A stretch of 64,000 nucleotides of DNA from NCBI GenBank assembly GCA_030537145.1, contig JAUNON010000007.1, positions 1 to 64,000 on the forward strand. The letters run 5' to 3'. The position numbers were made by a program, and so were the translations under genes. The stretch's first letter is position 1, and every line of letters starts with the position of its first letter. Of this stretch, positions 59,501 through 64,000 are shown piece by piece. The DNA comes from Lachnospiraceae bacterium. GTDB taxonomy: Bacteria > Bacillota > Clostridia > Lachnospirales > Lachnospiraceae. The notes under the pieces are model-generated. The model searched no databases, had not been told where the DNA came from, and saw nothing but the letters and a program-made list of their open reading frames with translations.

Positions 59501-60481
59501 TTAGTACGCTTCACATTTCAAATCTAAATACAGGCATTCCTGTTTTGTAAGCTCCAGATTCAGTGCATCAATATTTTCCTGCATCCGGGCAACCTTGCCG
59601 GTGCTGACCACAGCAAAGATATTGATATCCTGGCGGAAGATCCAGGACATGGCAATCTGAGGAACGGAGCAGCCCTTTTGGGCGGCCAGGATTTCGCAGC
59701 GGCGCAGACGTTCAAAGTTATCCCGGCTGCAGAAGCCCTTCATGGCATAGCAGTCCATAACGCTGGCGGCGGTTTCGTAATCCGTGCTTTTCAGCTTTCC
59801 GGAAAAAAGGCCGCGGCCCAGACTGGAGTAAGCAACCGCAGCAATCTGTGTCTTGCGGTACCAGTCCCGGGCAGGTTCATTATCTGATCCGGTGATGGTG
59901 ACGGCTCCTCCGCCCCAGGGGTCAGTGATCTGCTCTGCCAGGCCAAAGTGAGGACTGGAGACGGCGAAGGGAATCAGATTATGCTTGTAGGCGTATTCGT
60001 TGGCCTCCTGAATGCGGCTGTGGGTCCAGTTCGAACCGCCGAAAGCGCGGATCTTCCCCTCTGCGTGCATCGCATTGAAGGTTTCTACAATTTCGCATAC
60101 AGGGATATCCGGATCATCCCGGTGCAGTAGATAAATATCAATGTAATCTGTCTGCAGACTGGCAAGGGATTGCTCCAGATCCTTGCGCATTTCTTTTTCG
60201 TTTACCCGTTTTTCACCCGTTTCCGGAACGTGATGGCCGCATTTTGAGAGAAGGACGATTTTTTCCCGGTTATTGCGGGAAGAAATCCAGTTTCCCAGAG
60301 AATTTTCCGCAAGGCCGTATTGCCTGGCAGTATCGAAGGTGGTAACGCCAAGCGCCAGCATGGCATCCAGCAATGCGCTGCCGTCCCCGCCGCTCTGATA
60401 GGGTTCAGCCGCAGTACCGTAGAAAATACGGGATACGGGTTTGGAGACATGAGGGATATGGGTATATTTCATTTCAGACAT
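59501..60481 (-). CDS. Aldo/keto reductase
   Basis: NAD(P)H-dependent oxidoreductase of 326 residues. The catalytic tetrad is visible: Asp and Tyr in FDTARQYG, Lys in VLLSKCG and His in IYLLHRDDP. The coenzyme region follows near the C-terminus (FAVVSTGKVARMQENIDAL). AGGAGAACC lies before ATG 60481 on the minus strand, so the longer frame to 60547 is not used. Substrate unknown. Confidence 0.93.
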   Translation of the reverse strand: MSEMKYTHIPHVSKPVSRIFYGTAAEPYQSGGDGSALLDAMLALGVTTFDTARQYGLAENSLGNWISSRNNREKIVLLSKCGHHVPETGEKRVNEKEMRKDLEQSLASLQTDYIDIYLLHRDDPDIPVCEIVETFNAMHAEGKIRAFGGSNWTHSRIQEANEYAYKHNLIPFAVSSPHFGLAEQITDPWGGGAVTITGSDNEPARDWYRKTQIAAVAYSSLGRGLFSGKLKSTDYETAASVMDCYAMKGFCSRDNFERLRRCEILAAQKGCSVPQIAMSWIFRQDINIFAVVSTGKVARMQENIDALNLELTKQECLYLDLKCEAY

Positions 60482-60704
60482 AGGTTCTCCTGTTCTTCTG
60501 CATATTTTTATGACAGAAATAGTATTGCCTGCAGGATTGCGGAGCACGAAGTGCAGAACGGTCCTGCAGGTTTCTTTTGATTACGGTATCCGCATATTAT
60601 TATATATGGAAAAGCGTGTTCGTGTACAGTGGTAATTTGCACGAAGAAGGCGGTCCGTGGCATGGCGGGCTGAACTGTAACTTTTGTCAGAAATGAATTC
60701 GTGG
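60482..60704. other. Leader and promoter region of the aldo-keto reductase gene
   Basis: On the minus strand a TATAAT (60599-60604) with a weak TGTACA 18 bases upstream may be the promoter. Between it and the gene lies a nested palindrome (60528-60570): CCTGCAGGA with TCCTGCAGG around GCACGAAGTGC. It could be an operator or RNA hairpin. No gene is seen. Confidence 0.45.
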
Positions 60705-60705
60705 A

Positions 60706-60734
60706 TTGACTTTATTTACTGCCGGGGCTATACT
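60706..60734 (+). promoter_or_regulatory. Promoter of the PfkB-kinase gene
   Basis: TTGACT (60706-60711), 17-base spacer, TATACT (60729-60734). It gives a leader of about 225 bases before ATG 60965, in which I recognise no riboswitch. Confidence 0.6.
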
Positions 60735-60964
60735 CAAAATAGAGTTTTATACATTGGTTTCGAAACAGCTACACCGCTTGGCGCTTCGGTTTCCCGGATC
60801 GCATATATTGCAGATATCCGGCATGGCCTGCTGTGCCTGGGCTGTTCTGTACGTATAATTCGGAGAAAAATAAGCTTTATTTAACGCACAGGTGTTTACG
60901 AAGCAATGTACAAAAAAGGGTGCGGCAGATTGTTGCAAAAAGAGGATTTCGGAGGTTGGATACG

Positions 60965-61909
60965 ATGACGGATGTATACAGTATTGGTGAGATGTTGATT
61001 GATTTTATACCGGGAAGTGAGCCTGCAAGCTATATCAGAAAGGCGGGAGGAGCTCCTGCTAACGTGGCGATCGCAGTGGCGAAAAATGGCCTGAAGGCCA
61101 GCATGTGCTGTAAGGTGGGGGATGATGATTTCGGACATTTCCTTATGAAAACACTGGAGGAATATCAGGTGAAGGCGGCCTGCCCGGAGCTTTGTGAAGA
61201 GGCGATTACGACCATGGCATTTGTTACCCTGGCGGAGAATGGCGAGCGGGTATTTACCTTTGCAAGAAAGCCTGGTGCGGATATCCTCCTGACAGAGGAC
61301 GAGGTGAAGGAAACGGATATTGAAGCTTCTGTGATCGTTCATGCGGGCTCCTGCTCCCTTTCTGCGGAACCGGAAGCTTCCGCCACCCGCAAAGCTATGA
61401 GAGTGGCACATGAAAAAGGAAAGCTGGTAAGCTTTGATGTGAATTACCGCAATGTGATGTGGAAGGATGATGTGGAGGCCTGCACGGCTGCGGTGATGGA
61501 TATTCTGAAATATGTGGATCTGCTGAAAATTTCGGAGGAAGAGGTTGCCATGATGGGCGGTGAGGATTCCCTGCAGGAGCTGATGGAGAAGAACGGGATC
61601 GCTCTTCTGATTGAAACCCTGGGCTCGGAGGGGGCACAGGCATTCTTCCGGGGACAGGTAATCCGTGTCAATGGGCGCAAAGCGAAGGCTGTAGACGCCA
61701 CCGGAGCCGGAGATGCGTTCTGGGGCGGCTTTCTTTCCAGCCTGAGAATTCAGGGCGTCAGCAAGGCGGACGATCTGACAGAGGATATTATTAAAACCGC
61801 TATGGAATACGGCAATGTATCCGGGTGTATTTGTGTTCAGAGCAAAGGAGCGATTGCTTCCATTCCTACCAGAGCGCAGATTGAGGCGTACATGGCGGAA
61901 AATAAGTAA
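60965..61909 (+). CDS. PfkB-family sugar kinase (fructokinase-like)
   Basis: Ribokinase-fold kinase of 314 residues. It has the N-terminal signature KAGGAPANVAIAVAKNG and the C-terminal PfkB signature DATGAGDAFWGGF with the catalytic Asp. Overall pattern (GEMLIDFIPG, FARKPGADILLT) fits bacterial fructokinases. The start is ATG 60965 after GGAGG; the frame upstream to 60833 has no binding site. A terminator follows, so it is a single-gene unit. Confidence 0.93.
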   Translation: MTDVYSIGEMLIDFIPGSEPASYIRKAGGAPANVAIAVAKNGLKASMCCKVGDDDFGHFLMKTLEEYQVKAACPELCEEAITTMAFVTLAENGERVFTFARKPGADILLTEDEVKETDIEASVIVHAGSCSLSAEPEASATRKAMRVAHEKGKLVSFDVNYRNVMWKDDVEACTAAVMDILKYVDLLKISEEEVAMMGGEDSLQELMEKNGIALLIETLGSEGAQAFFRGQVIRVNGRKAKAVDATGAGDAFWGGFLSSLRIQGVSKADDLTEDIIKTAMEYGNVSGCICVQSKGAIASIPTRAQIEAYMAENK

Positions 61910-61942
61910 ACAGAGGATCGAAAACGGCGCAGACATATTTTC

Positions 61943-61970
61943 AGGGGGCTTTTCAGGGAGGCCCCCTTTT
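61943..61970 (+). terminator. Terminator of the PfkB-kinase gene
   Basis: AGGGGGC pairs with GCCCCCT around an 11-base loop, followed by TTTT. Confidence 0.82.
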
Positions 61971-62250
61971 GCTTTCCTTATAGTTCCTGTGTAAGTCCGG
62001 CCTCAAAGCAGAGACGGATGGGCTGCCGCCAGACCGTTCCGGTCATGCTTTTGAGATAACAACAGGCATAAGAAACTACGGATCGTTTTTGCAGTTTCAC
62101 AGCCTGGACTATCCGGAAATTGACAAGGAAAATAGATTATAATACAATATGTGATAGTTCGTGAGACATAAAAGAAACGGATAGAAGAAGCGGATAGAAA
62201 AGCAAGAAGCAGCAGAGAGAAACGGAAGATAGAAGAAACGGAGGAAAAAG
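61971..62250. other. Intergenic region before the MarR gene
   Basis: The first 150 bases show nothing recognisable. The promoter lies at 62120-62148. From about 62165 to the start codon the leader is almost pure purine with a repeated GCGGATAGAA/ACGGATAGAA unit. Confidence 0.5.
62120..62148 (+). promoter_or_regulatory. Promoter of the MarR-regulator gene
   Basis: TTGACA (62120-62125), 17-base spacer, TACAAT (62143-62148). A TATAAT at 62138 is too close to the -35 to be used with it. Confidence 0.65.
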
Positions 62251-62745
62251 ATGGACGAGATGTTGTTGCAGGAGCAGCTTTTGGATGCGTGGCTGAAACT
62301 GTCTGCGGTTATTTCCAATGACAGGTTGGTTTCCGGTTTTTCTTTTAACGAGGCATTTGTTTTGAATTTACTTTATAAGCAGCATATCAGCGGCGCCAGG
62401 GAGAAGCTGACGGCTACTGCTTTGTGCAGACAGACACGGATTTTGAAATCACAGATGAATGCTATTTTAAATTCGCTGGAGCAAAAAGGGATGATTTTGC
62501 GGAAGCGTTCCCAGACAGATAAGCGGCAGGTGGAAATAGACGTGAATTTAGAATATGGGAATGCCTTTATCCAATGTCATGCAAAAAGCCTGAAGCTGGT
62601 GGAACGGCTTCTGGAGCAGATCGGGAAAGAGGAGGGCGGCCAGGCTGTAGCCGTGCTGAACCGGCTGGCGGATGGATTTGCTGCAGTGATGGGGGAAATA
62701 AAGACAGGGGCGAAGCAGGAATTTGAAAAAACGAAGGAAGAATAG
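62251..62745 (+). CDS. MarR-family transcriptional regulator
   Basis: Winged-helix regulator of 164 residues. The DNA-binding core is LTATALCRQTRILKSQMNAI, then NSLEQKGMILRKRSQTDKRQ, which includes the wing with the conserved Asp-Lys-Arg. Helices at both ends form the dimer interface. GGAGGAAAAAG precedes ATG 62251. The next gene overlaps its end by 23 bases, so it may control or be co-expressed with that membrane-anchored hydrolase. Confidence 0.9.
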   Translation: MDEMLLQEQLLDAWLKLSAVISNDRLVSGFSFNEAFVLNLLYKQHISGAREKLTATALCRQTRILKSQMNAILNSLEQKGMILRKRSQTDKRQVEIDVNLEYGNAFIQCHAKSLKLVERLLEQIGKEEGGQAVAVLNRLADGFAAVMGEIKTGAKQEFEKTKEE

Positions 62746-63754
62746 ATATTTCGGAGGAGGCCGAAGAAGAAAACGCAGGTACTTACCGAAGTTTCTGGCA
62801 GTACTTTTCCTACTGATCGGTATTTGGAAGATATTTCCCGGGGAATGGACCTCCCGGGGAGCTATGGGGGAGCTTGGGCTGCATGCGGAGCAGTTTCTTG
62901 CATCAGCGGAGGAAATGTGGAACATTGCCGCCCGGCGGCTGGGATTGGCTATAGAAGAGAACCGTCGGGGAGAAGCGGATGGAAATACGGATGTATCAGG
63001 CATTTTACAGGTGGATTTCCTGGATGTAGGGCAGGGAGACTGCACGCTGATCCGGCAGGGGGAGCATGCCATGCTTTTTGACTGCGGTCCGGATGCGAAA
63101 GGAACCTACGTGCAGAATTTTCTGGAAAAGCAGGGAGTTGATACCCTGGATTACGTGATTGCGTCCCATGCGGACGAGGATCACATTGGAAGTATGGATG
63201 TGGTGGTGACGAAGTTTGACTGTCGGACTATTCTGATGACGGACACAGATAAGGATACCAAAACGGTCCGGAATGTACAGGATGCGCTGCGCTATAAGGG
63301 TTATCAGACGATTGCCCCGCAGGTGGGAACGGTTTATGAGCTGGGGGAAGCCCGGTTCCGGATCCTGGCCCCTATCTGGGATTATGGAAAGGATACGAAT
63401 AACAATTCTATTGTAATCCGATTAGAATACGGAAATACCAGTTTTCTTTTTACCGGGGATGCGGAAAAGGAAGAGGAACAGGACATGGTGGCCGACGGGG
63501 AAGAGTTGAAAGCGGATGTTTATCAGGCAGGCCATCATGGCAGCAGCAATGCTTCTTCCTGGAATTTTCTGGCAGAGGTTCGGCCCGGATATACGGTGAT
63601 AAGCTGCGGCGCAGGGAATGATTACGGCCATCCGCATCAGGAAACCTTACAAAGACTGCAGGATATCGGCAGTGAGATTTTCCGCACGGACCTGCAGGGG
63701 ACTGTGCGTGCGGTGTCGGACGGAGCGAATATAAGCTGGACATTCCCTTCTTGA
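62723..63754 (+). CDS. Membrane-anchored metallo-beta-lactamase-fold hydrolase (ComEC C-terminal type)
   Basis: A 343-residue protein with a very basic N-terminus (KKRRKNRYFGGGRRRKRRY), one membrane segment (FLAVLFLLIGIW) and an extracellular metallo-beta-lactamase domain. Metal ligands are in SHADEDHIG, FTGDAE and AGHHGS. The domain resembles the C-terminal nuclease-like part of ComEC, without the channel. The start is TTG 62723 after GCAGGA; no ATG precedes the membrane segment. Overlaps the MarR gene. Extracellular DNA or nucleotide hydrolysis is possible but unproven. Confidence 0.85.
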   Translation: MKKRRKNRYFGGGRRRKRRYLPKFLAVLFLLIGIWKIFPGEWTSRGAMGELGLHAEQFLASAEEMWNIAARRLGLAIEENRRGEADGNTDVSGILQVDFLDVGQGDCTLIRQGEHAMLFDCGPDAKGTYVQNFLEKQGVDTLDYVIASHADEDHIGSMDVVVTKFDCRTILMTDTDKDTKTVRNVQDALRYKGYQTIAPQVGTVYELGEARFRILAPIWDYGKDTNNNSIVIRLEYGNTSFLFTGDAEKEEEQDMVADGEELKADVYQAGHHGSSNASSWNFLAEVRPGYTVISCGAGNDYGHPHQETLQRLQDIGSEIFRTDLQGTVRAVSDGANISWTFPS

Positions 63755-63809
63755 TTCTGCTGCAGCGAGGCTGGCGCTATCCGATACAAAAATGAGGAGG
63801 ATGAAAAAG

Positions 63810-64000
63810 ATGTCAATTGAAAGAGCGAGAGCATATTTGAAGCAATGGGGGCTGGAGGAACGGATCCGGGAGTTTGCAACTTCCAGCGCTACGGTAGAGC
63901 TGGCGGCGGCAGCCGTGGGCTGTGAGCCTGCCAGAATTGCAAAAACCCTGTCTTTCCAGGTGGGAGAACGGACCGTGCTGGTGGTGACGGCAGGAGATGC
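63810..64000 (+). CDS. YbaK/EbsC-family aminoacyl-tRNA deacylase (3' end outside window)
   Basis: Only the first 63 or so residues are present. SIERARAYLKQWG and FATSSATVELAAAAVG, then ARIAKTLSF, match the start of YbaK-type proteins, which hydrolyse mischarged Cys-tRNA(Pro) or related species. AGGAGG lies nine bases before ATG 63810; an in-frame ATG at 63801 is too close to it. The lysine of AKTLSF is the catalytic residue of the family. Confidence 0.88.
   Translation, partial: MSIERARAYLKQWGLEERIREFATSSATVELAAAAVGCEPARIAKTLSFQVGERTVLVVTAGD

Noticed and set aside
1..64000. CRISPR arrays, rRNA genes, prophage or intact insertion sequences
   Set aside because: No regular spaced repeats, rRNA segments, integrases or transposase frames were seen in the window.

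Overview
The window reads as the chromosome of an anaerobic, spore-forming member of the Clostridia, most likely a Lachnospiraceae relative. This rests on a mother-cell sporulation regulator (spoIIID) behind a sigma-E-type promoter, a group B [FeFe]-hydrogenase, ferredoxin and NADH chemistry instead of a respiratory chain, an anaerobic ThiH thiamine route, and Gram-positive promoters and ribosome binding sites. The taxon is inferred from gene content and not proven.

Layout. 1-5.7 kb: housekeeping genes (Eis-like acetyltransferase end, cysS, mrnC, rlmB, a Trk/Ktr potassium uptake pair, tRNA-Thr). 6.1-10.2 kb: an AraC-type response regulator, a LytS-type kinase and a degenerate double-ABC protein. 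10.3-19.4 kb: a sugar ABC importer with an isomerase, a DhaKL-type kinase, an oxidoreductase, a triose-phosphate-isomerase homologue and two RpiB homologues. Three of these match the isomerase classes of erythritol catabolism, so the operon probably feeds a four-carbon keto-sugar into erythrose 4-phosphate.

19.7-32.9 kb is the most striking part. A promoter and a cobalamin riboswitch precede an uninterrupted run of hdrB-hdrC-hdrA, flxD/mvhD, three flx-like genes, a fumarate-reductase iron-sulfur subunit and flavoprotein, and two fumarase subunits. A YoaK-like membrane protein and a group B [FeFe]-hydrogenase follow. I read this as a cytoplasmic, NADH-driven, flavin-bifurcating fumarate reductase controlled by vitamin B12, with the hydrogenase as a possible outlet for ferredoxin.

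33-48.9 kb: deoC; an EAL phosphodiesterase with ruined receiver and GGDEF domains; a Na/Pi transporter with a PhoB/PhoR-like pair and a Pho-box-like site; a broken ADP-ribosylglycohydrolase; tRNA-Ala; nth; an ECF sigma factor with its DUF4179 partner; and thiS-thiG-thiH-thiE. 49-64 kb: small membrane and hypothetical genes, an NhaC antiporter, a complete Wadjet system (jetABCD), spoIIID, an aldo-keto reductase, a PfkB kinase, a MarR regulator, a ComEC-like metallo-beta-lactamase-fold protein and the start of a YbaK-family gene.

Two dispersed repeat families cross the window. One is a short two-hairpin element present six times, always just after a terminator or terminator-like hairpin and always in the same orientation. 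The other is a 178-bp palindromic element in two nearly identical copies, with shorter related inverted repeats elsewhere.
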